From Bacteriovorax stolpii (lineage in GTDB: Bacteria; Bdellovibrionota; UBA1018): a stretch of 39,403 bases of DNA. The first letter of the stretch is position 1. Each line of letters begins with the position of its first letter. The notes below the pieces were generated by a model. The model worked only from the letters and a program-made list of their open reading frames with translations. It was not told the origin of the DNA and did not search any database. The stretch is taken from assembly GCA_945860415.1 (NCBI GenBank), contig CAMAQA010000023.1:1-39403 (forward strand), in the 5' to 3' direction. Of the stretch, positions 22,271-29,639 are shown piece by piece. A program made the position numbers and the translations under genes.

Positions 22271-22756
22271 CTACTCATCTAGTTGTTGAGCATAATATCG
22301 AATTGCCTGCTCATATCCATCCAGTACGGAACTGGGCAGGACGGCAGACATCGTCAGCAGAACTTTGCATGCCTCTTCGTAGTGACCCATCGATTGAAGC
22401 GTCAACCCAAGAAAAAACCTGAGAGCGATGTAAGCCGGAAATTTTCCGACGCCTGCTCTCAAAATGGCAAGCGACTCACCAAAGTTTTTATTGTTTCGTA
22501 ACGTACTTCCGAAACCGACATAAAATCCCTTTTGGTCACCAACCGAAAGAGTTTCAAGGCCTGACGAAAGCGCAGCCCGATACGCCGGTTCGGCTTCAAC
22601 TTCCTGTCCCAGAAAATCGTGACAACAGGCCAGATCGTACCAAGACTTTGCATCCTTCGAGTTCACCTTGAGGTGCTCATTCAGTAAGGCAATGCACTGT
22701 TTGCGATCTGACTCCTCCCTTGAGGAAAGCAATTGATCGATCACTGGCGGTCTCAT
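22271..22756 (-). CDS. Tetratricopeptide-repeat protein, AT-richer than neighbours
   Basis: A 161-residue soluble protein is expected from ATG 22756 (MRPPVIDQLLSSREE); the frame stays open to 22846 but that extension looks unlike a domain. It contains two or three TPR-like helical pairs: CIALLNEHLKVNSKDAKSWYDLACCHDFLG, ESLAILRAGVGKFPAYIALRFFLGLTLQSMGHYEEACKVL (split here for reading). It ends GYEQAIRYYAQQLDE. Base composition drops to about 42-45 percent GC over the two 60-base lines I counted (22441-22560), against about 60 around it, suggesting transfer. No signal peptide, so cytoplasmic. Function unknown. It diverges from the HNH gene. Confidence 0.7.
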   Translation of the reverse strand: MRPPVIDQLLSSREESDRKQCIALLNEHLKVNSKDAKSWYDLACCHDFLGQEVEAEPAYRAALSSGLETLSVGDQKGFYVGFGSTLRNNKNFGESLAILRAGVGKFPAYIALRFFLGLTLQSMGHYEEACKVLLTMSAVLPSSVLDGYEQAIRYYAQQLDE

Positions 22757-22961
22757 CACGCGTCTCGTCTCTTTTTTATTGACGGTTTTTACCGACCAAA
22801 CGAACCCGAGTTGATCATCGCGCCGCGCATCTTCTCTCAAACGCAACCATCGCCCGCCAGTCGCACGATCTACAGAGCCGAGAGAGTTTTTTCATTCCAC
22901 CCTATTTCCGCCGCCTGACGGCCCAGCCAGAGGCCTCGAAAATCCAGTGCTATCGAGAGGC

Positions 22962-23945
22962 ATGCTTCACACCCTTTCTGATGATTCCCTGTTATCGAAA
23001 GTCAAAGCCCTCGCTGGAGAAGAGCGCCGGATCCATCGACAGGTTCTCGAAACTCTGCTCGAGGTCGATCGAAGAAAGCTGCATCTCGCACGGGGTTTTT
23101 CGAGCCTGTTTGCTTTCTGTACTGACGAGCTGGGGTATTCTCCGGCCTCTGCGCAGCGAAGAATCGCAAGCATGCGCCTTCTGCAGGAGATGTCGCCGCC
23201 CGAGCGCGAGCAGGTTCAGACCAAGATCGAATCCGGGACGCTGACCTTGAACCACCTGGCACAGCTTCAAAGCGTGGCGCGCGCCGAACGCTGGGATCTC
23301 CACGCCAAGCGCGAGATGCTTCAGAGCGTGGAGGGCAAGTCGGTCCGGCAGTGCGAGAAGATTCTCGCCTCGCAGATGACTTCTCCTACAATGCCGCGTG
23401 AATCGATTCGCCCGGTGTCTGCGACCCAGAGTCAGGTGACGCTGGTTCTGGATGATCAGACTCTCAACCTTCTCGAGCGATTCAAGGAACTGACCGCGCA
23501 TCGCAATCCCCAGGCGACCCACGCTGGCGCGATTCGCCTCGCACTTCAGATTGCGGTCGAGCGGGTGGATCCGGCGCGTGAGGTGAAGGCTCGCGCCGCG
23601 CCCGCAGAGAGCGCGAATGCCGAGAGGAGTGCAAATCCAGAATCCGATACCAGAGTACCGCACTCGGTTCCCACGCAGGAAGCTGCGGCCAGTCATCGAC
23701 GATCCACACCGAATTTCAATCGGCGACCTTCGCGACCACTCCGACGATCCATCTGGAGGCGCGACCAAGTCTGCCAGTACGTGGATCCGATCACGGGCAG
23801 GCCATGCACGAGCCAATTCAAGCTGGAGCTCGACCATCACCTGCCCTTTTCGAAAGGCGGATCGACGACTGCCGAGAATCTCCGGCTCTTGTGCCGAGCG
23901 CATAACGCCCATTTTGGAGGGCGACTGAAGCCAGGTTCTCAATGA
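22962..23945 (+). CDS. HNH endonuclease-domain protein
   Basis: This 327-residue protein has an N-terminal helical domain (about 1-150, including SLFAFCTDELGYSPASAQRRIASMRLL) of the type often fused to HNH nucleases. A variable Pro/Ala/Arg linker follows, then a C-terminal HNH domain: RRSIWRRDQVCQYVD, CTSQFKLELDHHLPF (the HH of the HNH core), NLRLLCRAHNAHFGG with Asn and His. It probably binds or cuts DNA; such genes often occur as dispersed paralogues, so host role is uncertain. ATG 22962 is preferred over GTG 22947; GAGAGG lies immediately before it. It is convergent with the SpoIIE-type gene. Confidence 0.82.
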   Translation: MLHTLSDDSLLSKVKALAGEERRIHRQVLETLLEVDRRKLHLARGFSSLFAFCTDELGYSPASAQRRIASMRLLQEMSPPEREQVQTKIESGTLTLNHLAQLQSVARAERWDLHAKREMLQSVEGKSVRQCEKILASQMTSPTMPRESIRPVSATQSQVTLVLDDQTLNLLERFKELTAHRNPQATHAGAIRLALQIAVERVDPAREVKARAAPAESANAERSANPESDTRVPHSVPTQEAAASHRRSTPNFNRRPSRPLRRSIWRRDQVCQYVDPITGRPCTSQFKLELDHHLPFSKGGSTTAENLRLLCRAHNAHFGGRLKPGSQ

Positions 23946-23999
23946 TTCCACTGGAATCGGTTCTTGCTTTCCCTGAAATCCTGCACTAAACAGTCAACT

Positions 24000-24071
24000 A
24001 TGCGTAAACTTCGCGACATGCTTCAGCGCTGGCTGAAGGCCGGCTCACGTTCCCGCCTTGCCCTGGCCTAA
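24000..24071 (+). other. Possible 23-residue cationic amphipathic peptide ORF
   Basis: An ATG-to-TAA frame in the gap between convergent genes encodes a short Arg/Lys/Leu-rich peptide (MRKLRDMLQRWLK, then a basic Ser/Arg stretch ending LALA). It would form a basic amphipathic helix. There is no Shine-Dalgarno and a 7-pair hairpin lies within it, so it may be only chance. Confidence 0.25.
24021..24038. terminator. Hairpin between convergent HNH and SpoIIE-type genes
   Basis: CTTCAGC (24021-24027), loop GCTG, GCTGAAG (24032-24038) is a perfect 7-pair stem in the 153-base convergent gap. There is no T-tract on either side, so it is a weak terminator candidate serving either strand. Confidence 0.35.
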
Positions 24072-24098
24072 GTCCGGGTACCTGCGTCGAACTTCGGC

Positions 24099-25262
24099 TT
24101 AAATCAACCGCATCACTTTGGCGTCAACGTCAAAGACCAGCGCGCTCGAATCGTGCGCCGGCAGCTCCTCGCGAGGATTGGCGAGCCTCGATTTCATCTG
24201 AAACGCGAGCTCATTCAACAGGTCCTCGGCAGGCTTTTCCGCAAAACGGTCCAGCAGTTCGCGAGCCTGATCCTCGCCCCCGAGAAGCTCCAGGTACCCA
24301 TCCGAAACCAGCACCAGCCTGTCGGAAGGCGCAAGCGACACCGAAGCTTCCTGCAGAAGCACCGAGCCCCCCAGCGAATGCCGCGAGCCCTGCGAGAGGG
24401 GTCCACCCTGGCTGGCAAGGGTGGTGAATTTTCCGGTGCCCGAACGATGGAATGCCCGAGAAGCCCCCAGGTTCAGATACCGAAGCACGTAGTCCTTGCG
24501 CGAAAGCACGCCGTAAAAGAGCGAGAGCCGATCCGAGGGCTCGAGCGGCGTGAGGAGCTCTTCGTAGAAGGCGCGCACGAGCTCGCGAACGGACCTCGAC
24601 TGCTCGACGCTGAGTCGCGAAGCCACACGGACAATGCTGGACACGACGGCACTCGACAACCCGTAGGACGATGAATCCGTCAGGATGAGTGCTAGCTGCC
24701 TTCCATCCGAGCTCTCGGCCAGGTCAAAGTAATCGCCTCCGGACTTCATGCCGGCAAGATAGCGGCTGGTGACCTTGAAGCCTTTGATTTCCGGAAATCG
24801 CATCGGAAGCCGGGCCTTCTGAAGTCGCTCCGCCACCGACATGTCCTCTCTCAAGCGATCGATCACCCCACCCAGGGCCTCGTTCATCCTCGAAACCTGC
24901 TCCCAGAGTCTCATCTGCTCATGCTGGCGCAGCTTGGATAGCAACTCGAGAGACCTCAAAGGAAAGAGCAGCAGATCATCCACCCTGCCCTCGGCAAACG
25001 CCGCAGGTAGCGGTTCGCCCTCCGTCTGCAGCAGCAGAATCGAGCGTCCCGCACGAGGGACGCCCGAGAGAACACTCTCGAGCTGAGGATGGCGCGAATC
25101 CACGAGCACCATTTGGCCATCTTCGGCGGCTTCAGATCGCTCGCGGACAACGATGTGGCGCAGCTCACTCAGTACCGGCCGAATGGACTCGGCCCATTGC
25201 CTCTCCAAGGCGGGAGTAGCAGCATGGACGGTGATCAGCAGGGATGCGGCAGTCTCGGCCAT
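24099..25262 (-). CDS. SpoIIE-type PP2C protein phosphatase with receiver-like N-terminus
   Basis: This 387-residue protein has an N-terminal alpha/beta region (about 1-110) that resembles a degenerate receiver: LLITVHA, MVLVDSRHP, SILLLQTEGEPLP, VDDLLLFPLRSLELLSKLR. A linker helix follows, then a SpoIIE domain from about 140: AERLQKARLPM, GGDYFDL (Asp177), LILTDSSSYGLSSAV (Asp196), LVLVSDGYLEL (Asp321) and HDSSALVFDV (Asp371). The metal-binding Asp set is kept, but the usual D-V-S-G-H-G loop is DSSSYG and the DD-x-T motif begins with His370. Such enzymes dephosphorylate STAS-domain or other Ser/Thr-phosphorylated proteins. It starts one base after the stop of the outer-membrane protein gene (TAAGATG), so it is tightly coupled. 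Confidence 0.83.
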   Translation of the reverse strand: MAETAASLLITVHAATPALERQWAESIRPVLSELRHIVVRERSEAAEDGQMVLVDSRHPQLESVLSGVPRAGRSILLLQTEGEPLPAAFAEGRVDDLLLFPLRSLELLSKLRQHEQMRLWEQVSRMNEALGGVIDRLREDMSVAERLQKARLPMRFPEIKGFKVTSRYLAGMKSGGDYFDLAESSDGRQLALILTDSSSYGLSSAVVSSIVRVASRLSVEQSRSVRELVRAFYEELLTPLEPSDRLSLFYGVLSRKDYVLRYLNLGASRAFHRSGTGKFTTLASQGGPLSQGSRHSLGGSVLLQEASVSLAPSDRLVLVSDGYLELLGGEDQARELLDRFAEKPAEDLLNELAFQMKSRLANPREELPAHDSSALVFDVDAKVMRLI

Positions 25263-25263
25263 C

Positions 25264-26379
25264 TTAGAAGACCCTCAGTTGATAATGCATGAGCCAGCGT
25301 CGTTCGCGATCCGGAGCGACAGGCGTGCCGAGTTCCTCGCGATACCAGGCCAGGCCGAAGTCGCCCTTCCTGCCCTTGAAGCCCAGTCCTGCGTTGATGC
25401 CATCGATTCCGCTGCCGAGCCCATAGCCCACCCGAAACACGTACGAGCTCCGGATTGCGTATTCGGCGCCGAAGCTAAAGCGATCGATCATCTTGAATCC
25501 GCTCGTATTGGTTGCATCCTTGAGCTGGAAGGCGAAATTCAGGGCATCGCCACCGGCAACCCGAGGTGCGAGGCCGAGGCCGAGGTCGACCGTCATCTCT
25601 TCATCCGCCGGAACACCGGTCACGTTTCGCGCAAACGGAATGAGGCTGGCGGATTGGTATCTTGCACCGCCCACGTTTCTCGCAACCGCCGAGATCACCG
25701 GAAGGTAGGTCACCGGCAGCGAGATGTTCACCCCAACATTGTGCGAGAGCGCCGAGCCCTGGCTCAGCTGCTGGTTGTATCCCAGCGGACTCGAGGAGAT
25801 CGGCACGTTCGTCACCTCGCCTTCGGCCTTGCTGACGAACTGAAGGGAGTAGCCGATCCGGAAGATGCCATTGGCCAGCCGGATTCCTGTTCCAATCGAA
25901 GGAATGAAACGATAACTGCTGCGATAGCTGACCTGGCCTCCTTCATTCCTCGCCGACACCCGCGATTGCAGCAATGCTCCGAATGCAAAGCCGTTGGCGT
26001 AAAAATTCGGCAGAATCGAATAACCGACACCCGGAAACTGACTGCCCTCCAGCGTCGGAGCGTAGCTCGGCAGGCTGGTCACCTTGAAGAAGTCGAGCGG
26101 TGCGAATCCCGAGACGTAGTCGTTGTTTGACTCGAACGTGATGTTGAGCACCTCTCCACCGAGGCGCTTCAGAGAAGACAATGCCGCGGGATTGTAAAAG
26201 AGGGCGCTCGCGCCGTCGTCAGCCAGGGGCACGAAGGCATCCGCCATGGCGGCGGCACGGGCTGAAAGGTATCTCGATCCCGGAATCGAGTTGCGAGCCC
26301 CTGCCCAGGACGGGCCGCTCCAGGCCACCATGCCCATTCCCACCCATACGGTCCAATCCTTCAGAAGCCGCGAGATCAT
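25264..26379 (-). CDS. Outer-membrane beta-barrel protein (FadL/PorV-like)
   Basis: This 371-residue exported protein has signal peptide to about residue 27 (WSGPSWAGA), then SRYLSARAAAMADAFVPLADDGASALFYNPAAL. That is the opening typical of FadL/OMPP1- or PorV-like barrels, in which an NPA(A/S)L motif follows a plug-like helix. Amphipathic strands follow to the C-terminal RWLMHYQLRVF, which ends in Phe as outer-membrane barrels should. It may transport hydrophobic compounds or act as a secretion shuttle; sequence cannot decide. It is the first gene of a unit with the SpoIIE-type phosphatase. An inverted repeat lies 29 bases upstream. Confidence 0.8.
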   Translation of the reverse strand: MISRLLKDWTVWVGMGMVAWSGPSWAGARNSIPGSRYLSARAAAMADAFVPLADDGASALFYNPAALSSLKRLGGEVLNITFESNNDYVSGFAPLDFFKVTSLPSYAPTLEGSQFPGVGYSILPNFYANGFAFGALLQSRVSARNEGGQVSYRSSYRFIPSIGTGIRLANGIFRIGYSLQFVSKAEGEVTNVPISSSPLGYNQQLSQGSALSHNVGVNISLPVTYLPVISAVARNVGGARYQSASLIPFARNVTGVPADEEMTVDLGLGLAPRVAGGDALNFAFQLKDATNTSGFKMIDRFSFGAEYAIRSSYVFRVGYGLGSGIDGINAGLGFKGRKGDFGLAWYREELGTPVAPDRERRWLMHYQLRVF

Positions 26380-26407
26380 AGCTACCTATCGGAAAAGACA
26401 GGCTTAT

Positions 26408-26424
26408 CTGAAAGACTTTTTCAG
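26408..26424. promoter_or_regulatory. Inverted repeat in the divergent OMP / HD-GYP promoter region
   Basis: CTGAAA (26408-26413), five bases, TTTCAG (26419-26424): a 6-pair perfect inverted repeat about 30 bases before the outer-membrane protein start and 105 bases before the HD-GYP start. It is a candidate operator or a 5' hairpin; weak on its own. Confidence 0.25.
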
Positions 26425-26528
26425 GTGCGTCAGCATAGAAACAAGCTAAACTACTAAGGTCGGGTATTCAGAGATTCATTAGGTTTTCGAGTCATTCGGC
26501 CGATCAGAGGAGGGATGGAAAGCGCAGC

Positions 26529-27194
26529 ATGGCAATTCCAAAGCTAGTCACCCTCGATCAGATTCCGGATTGGGCCCAGCTGGTCACGCTCAGCCTGCTC
26601 GAGAGCCTCAGGCTGAGAGACCCTTACACCTATGGCCATTGCCGACGTGTGGGCAGAAACTCACGCCTTCTGGCCAAAGCCGCAGGCCTGAGTGAATGGG
26701 ATCAGCGCAAGGTGGAGCACGCCGCCCTCTTCCATGATCTTGGAAAGATCGGCATCCCGGATCGAATCCTGATGAAGCCTGGCAAGCTCACCGCGGATGA
26801 AGTCACGATCATCAAGGAGCACCCGATCAAGAGCGTCGAGATCATCCAGCCCCTCGCGAAGCTGCCGTTTTTCGAAGCCATGATTCCTGGAATCCTGCAT
26901 CACCATGAACGCATCGATGGCTGCGGCTATCCGTACGGACTGAGCGGCGACGATATTCCGCTCATTGCGAGAATCGTGCTGATCGCAGACACGTATGATG
27001 CCATGACGACCACTCGTCCCTACCGCAAGGGCCTGGGCGACGAATTTGCGTACAAGGAGCTCAAGAAATTTGCCGGAAGGCAATTCGATGAAAAGCTCGT
27101 GAAGATCTTCCTCGAGGCGCACCCCACGTGGGGCCAGCTTGAAGAGGACCTTTCCGAAGAATTCATCTCAGCCCATTTCCGCCGCGCGGCCTAG
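26529..27194 (+). CDS. HD-GYP domain c-di-GMP phosphodiesterase-like protein
   Basis: This 221-residue protein is almost entirely an HD-GYP domain: HCRRVGRNS, the HD pair His69-Asp70 in FHDLGKIGIPD, a third His at about 98 (KEHP), HHHERIDGCGYP at 124-135, and DTYDAMTTTRPYRKG. All residues expected for metal binding and catalysis are present, so hydrolysis of cyclic di-GMP (or a related dinucleotide) is likely. There is no receiver or sensor domain, so input must come from partner proteins. GGAAAG lies six bases before ATG 26529. A stronger GAGGAGG is closer to an out-of-frame ATG at 26515 that opens a ten-codon overlapping ORF. Confidence 0.9.
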   Translation: MAIPKLVTLDQIPDWAQLVTLSLLESLRLRDPYTYGHCRRVGRNSRLLAKAAGLSEWDQRKVEHAALFHDLGKIGIPDRILMKPGKLTADEVTIIKEHPIKSVEIIQPLAKLPFFEAMIPGILHHHERIDGCGYPYGLSGDDIPLIARIVLIADTYDAMTTTRPYRKGLGDEFAYKELKKFAGRQFDEKLVKIFLEAHPTWGQLEEDLSEEFISAHFRRAA

Positions 27195-28049
27195 CAGCTC
27201 GGCCATCTGCCTCGCTTCGATCGCACTACCTCGCAGCTGTCGCGCAGCATCGAGGTACCTGATCGAGTCCGCCATCGGCCGGAGCACGTCCAGCCGCTCG
27301 CAGATCCACGCACCGGCTGCACCGGTGGAAAATCCTAGATGCCGCCTCTTGAGCAGGCGTTTGAGGGCAATGGGCAGCCCGCTGCGCTCCCAGGAACGGA
27401 CCTGCTCGATGAATGAAGGATCGAGGAGCCCGGCAATCACATCGACCACGCAGCTGGCGGAAACGCACGCGGCAAGCCACCGCTTTGCTGTAAAACCGCC
27501 CGTCTGATCGGCAAGCACGATGGCCGATTCCAGGAGCTCGAAGGTCAGGTCAAGGCGAGAGTCGACCCAGGTCTTCTGCCTTCCGGAAAAAGAAGCCGGC
27601 TCGAGAATATCCCAGAGCAGCCCGGCGATGAAAGCCGAGTCGGCGTACGGCATCCGCGACGCAGTCGTGTCCACTCGCGACTGGAATTCCTCCGCCCATC
27701 GAAACTCAAGCTTCTTTGTCGCTCCGCGTCCGACGGCCACGTGCAGATGGGCCCTCAGCTGATGATCCAGCACAAGCCTGCGAGTGGCCTGGAGTCCGAG
27801 CTGCGACACGTAAAAATCCGTCGTTCGCGTTTCAGAACTCTGGCGTGAGGACCGAGCGTCAAACGCCTGACCCAGGATGGCCGGAACGGAGGGATTTTGC
27901 GCGCAAATCCGGGCAAGTCCCGACACTCCTGCATCTCGATCACAGAGATGCGAAAGCACCGCCTGCGAAGTCTTCGGCAGCTCATATCGAGACAGCCACA
28001 AGCGATGGAATTCTGGCAGTCTTGATGAGGTGATCTTCTCGAGTGGCAT
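27168..28049 (-). CDS. HDOD-like domain signalling protein
   Basis: This 293-residue protein shows the HDOD opening: LPKTSQAVLSHLCDRDAGVSGLARICAQNPSVPAILGQAF, split as in the usual 'LP.lp..v..l.....s..ela..I..dP.l...lL'. It continues with QLGLQATRRLVL (matching the 'a-l-G-...-r-l-v' strand) and a helical C-terminal half. The metal-binding HD is not obvious, as is usual for HDOD. These proteins mediate regulatory protein contacts, often in c-di-GMP or two-component circuits. It converges on the HD-GYP gene with a 27-base overlap of coding 3' ends, and diverges from the STAS-like gene across 37 bases. Function inferred from domain only. Confidence 0.65.
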   Translation of the reverse strand: MPLEKITSSRLPEFHRLWLSRYELPKTSQAVLSHLCDRDAGVSGLARICAQNPSVPAILGQAFDARSSRQSSETRTTDFYVSQLGLQATRRLVLDHQLRAHLHVAVGRGATKKLEFRWAEEFQSRVDTTASRMPYADSAFIAGLLWDILEPASFSGRQKTWVDSRLDLTFELLESAIVLADQTGGFTAKRWLAACVSASCVVDVIAGLLDPSFIEQVRSWERSGLPIALKRLLKRRHLGFSTGAAGAWICERLDVLRPMADSIRYLDAARQLRGSAIEARQMAELLGRAAEMG

Positions 28050-28086
28050 GGTCCGGAGCCCGTGTTAGACTTTCTTTACAATCAGC

Positions 28087-28671
28087 ATGAAACTTCGAAA
28101 GGAAAACCGCAACTCCCTCCAGATACTGGCAGCAGAAGGGCCGCTCTCGGCTCGCGACTGCGGAGTGCTGCTGGCGGGCCTCCGAAAGCTCATCGAAGCC
28201 GGCGAGAGCTGGGTCATCGACCTTTCAGCCTCGCAGCTCGATTCGGAGTCGACTGATGAGCTGGAGAGACTGCTCTTGGATGCGATCGCCCACTCCACGA
28301 GTGACCTGTGGATCGTCGGTTTTCACCGGATTGCCCACTCCGCATCCCTCGAAGAACTCGAAGCTCTTTGCCTCAGCCGAGCTCTCGCAACGGCACGACA
28401 GGAGGCATGGTTCGAGGCAAGGATCGCAGAGATTCGACAAAAAACGGCAGCCATCAACGGACAACTTCGTGCCAGTGCCTCAGCGGAGATGCTGGCACTT
28501 CGCTGCGAGAATTCTCGACTGAAACGTCGGCTCACGCAGCTCCACGGTGAAGCGACCGCGCTTGAGGCGGCTGTTGCAGTTGCGGAGCCACGCGCGCCGG
28601 AACTTGCCGCTCTCGAGGATCGGATTCTTCGCTCACTGGACCATGCACTCCACCCGCGGGAGAAATCATGA
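28087..28671 (+). CDS. STAS-like domain plus coiled-coil protein
   Basis: This 194-residue protein looks like an STAS (anti-sigma antagonist type) fold at about residues 1-95: strand NSLQILAAEGPL, helix ARDCGVLLAGLRKLIEAG, strand SWVIDLSASQLDSES (the phosphorylatable-Ser loop position), helix DELERLLLDAI, strand LWIVGFHRIAHS. A long charged coiled coil at about 100-190 follows. The remote fold assignment is by pattern, not by a clear signature. STAS proteins are usual substrates of SpoIIE-type phosphatases, one of which is encoded 3 kb away. It overlaps the next gene by four bases (ATGA). A TACAAT box lies five bases before the ATG, which could give a nearly leaderless message. Confidence 0.55.
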   Translation: MKLRKENRNSLQILAAEGPLSARDCGVLLAGLRKLIEAGESWVIDLSASQLDSESTDELERLLLDAIAHSTSDLWIVGFHRIAHSASLEELEALCLSRALATARQEAWFEARIAEIRQKTAAINGQLRASASAEMLALRCENSRLKRRLTQLHGEATALEAAVAVAEPRAPELAALEDRILRSLDHALHPREKS

Positions 28672-28964
28672 ACCCAAACCAGGCCCGTTTTCGCTCGGCA
28701 TGGAGTGACCTGAAGGTGGCCGAAGCGCGAATCCGGAACCGCGACCCCGCGCCCCTGCTGAGGATTCGCGATGAAAACGCCGCCATCGCCCTGCAGATCC
28801 AGGAACTGGAGCTGCGGCTTTTCGCGCGCCTGGAAACAGATGGCATCCTGGTCGACGGAGATGCCGACCGACAGCGAGTGGAAGCCCTCCGCACGAAATC
28901 GCTCGAATACCTCAAGAAACTGAAGGTGGATCCTGAACTATGGCAAAACCTCGCATCCTGGTGA
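28668..28964 (+). CDS. Small helical protein of unknown function
   Basis: This 98-residue, mostly helical, charged protein (WSDLKVAEARIRNRDPAP, ENAAIALQIQELELRLFARLE, DRQRVEALRTKSLEYLKKLKV) starts within the STAS-like gene stop. It ends 25 bases inside the response-regulator gene. The tight overlaps at both ends point to stoichiometric co-expression. No family recognised; a coiled-coil partner of the STAS-like protein is one possibility. Confidence 0.6.
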   Translation: MNPNQARFRSAWSDLKVAEARIRNRDPAPLLRIRDENAAIALQIQELELRLFARLETDGILVDGDADRQRVEALRTKSLEYLKKLKVDPELWQNLASW

Positions 28965-29620
28965 TCGAAGACCATGCAGATACGCGGCGATTCCTGGAGT
29001 CGATGCTCACTCGTGAATTCGAAGTTCTGACCGCGGAAAACGCGATCATCGGCATCGACCTCGCCAGGAACCAGCACCCCGACCTCATCCTTCTTGATAT
29101 CATGCTGCCGATCCTCAGCGGCCATGATGCCTGCAGCCTGCTGAAGGGAGACGAAAAAACTCGCAATATCCCGGTCATCTTCCTCTCTGCCAAGGGTACC
29201 GTCAACGACATCACTACCGGTCTTGGAAAAGGTGCGGACGACTACATCCCGAAACCCTTTGACGTCAAGGAAGTGATCGCACGAATCCATGTGCGGCTTC
29301 GCAAGCAGGGCGAAAGCCCCTTCCAGCCCATCCATGTCGGCGAACTGAAGATCAACCCGGCCGAGCGCGAAGCGACGTTTTCAGGAAAGTCCATTGACCT
29401 GACGAACACCGAGTTCGACATCCTGCGATACCTCGCGACTCGCTCTGGACAGGTGGTCTCGCGCGGCGACATCATTCGCGAAGTGTGGCGCGGCGATGAC
29501 GAGAAGAAGGCGAATGACAGGACGATCGACGTGCATATTCGCGCGCTTCGCCGCAAGATTCCCGCGATGACAAAGCACATCATTTCGATCTATGGAGTCG
29601 GCTACAAATACGAGCGCTGA
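28940..29620 (+). CDS. OmpR/PhoB-family response regulator
   Basis: This 226-residue protein has a receiver (about 1-120) with acidic pair Glu10-Asp11, phosphoacceptor Asp53 (LLDIMLP), Ser83, Tyr102 and Lys105 (DYIPKPF). A winged-helix DNA-binding domain (about 130-226) includes LTNTEFDILRYLATRSGQVVSR, split here, and RTIDVHIRALRRKI, ending IYGVGYKYER. It should activate or repress transcription when phosphorylated. No histidine kinase is encoded in the window. It follows the small helical protein with a 25-base overlap and is convergent with the Ser/Thr kinase gene, 19 bases apart. Confidence 0.95.
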   Translation: MAKPRILVIEDHADTRRFLESMLTREFEVLTAENAIIGIDLARNQHPDLILLDIMLPILSGHDACSLLKGDEKTRNIPVIFLSAKGTVNDITTGLGKGADDYIPKPFDVKEVIARIHVRLRKQGESPFQPIHVGELKINPAEREATFSGKSIDLTNTEFDILRYLATRSGQVVSRGDIIREVWRGDDEKKANDRTIDVHIRALRRKIPAMTKHIISIYGVGYKYER

Positions 29621-29639
29621 TGCACTCAATGGCAACACG

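Noticed and set aside
25153..26130. 325-residue plus-strand open frame
   Set aside because: It is antisense to the outer-membrane protein and phosphatase genes, and low in hydrophobic patterning; a shadow frame.
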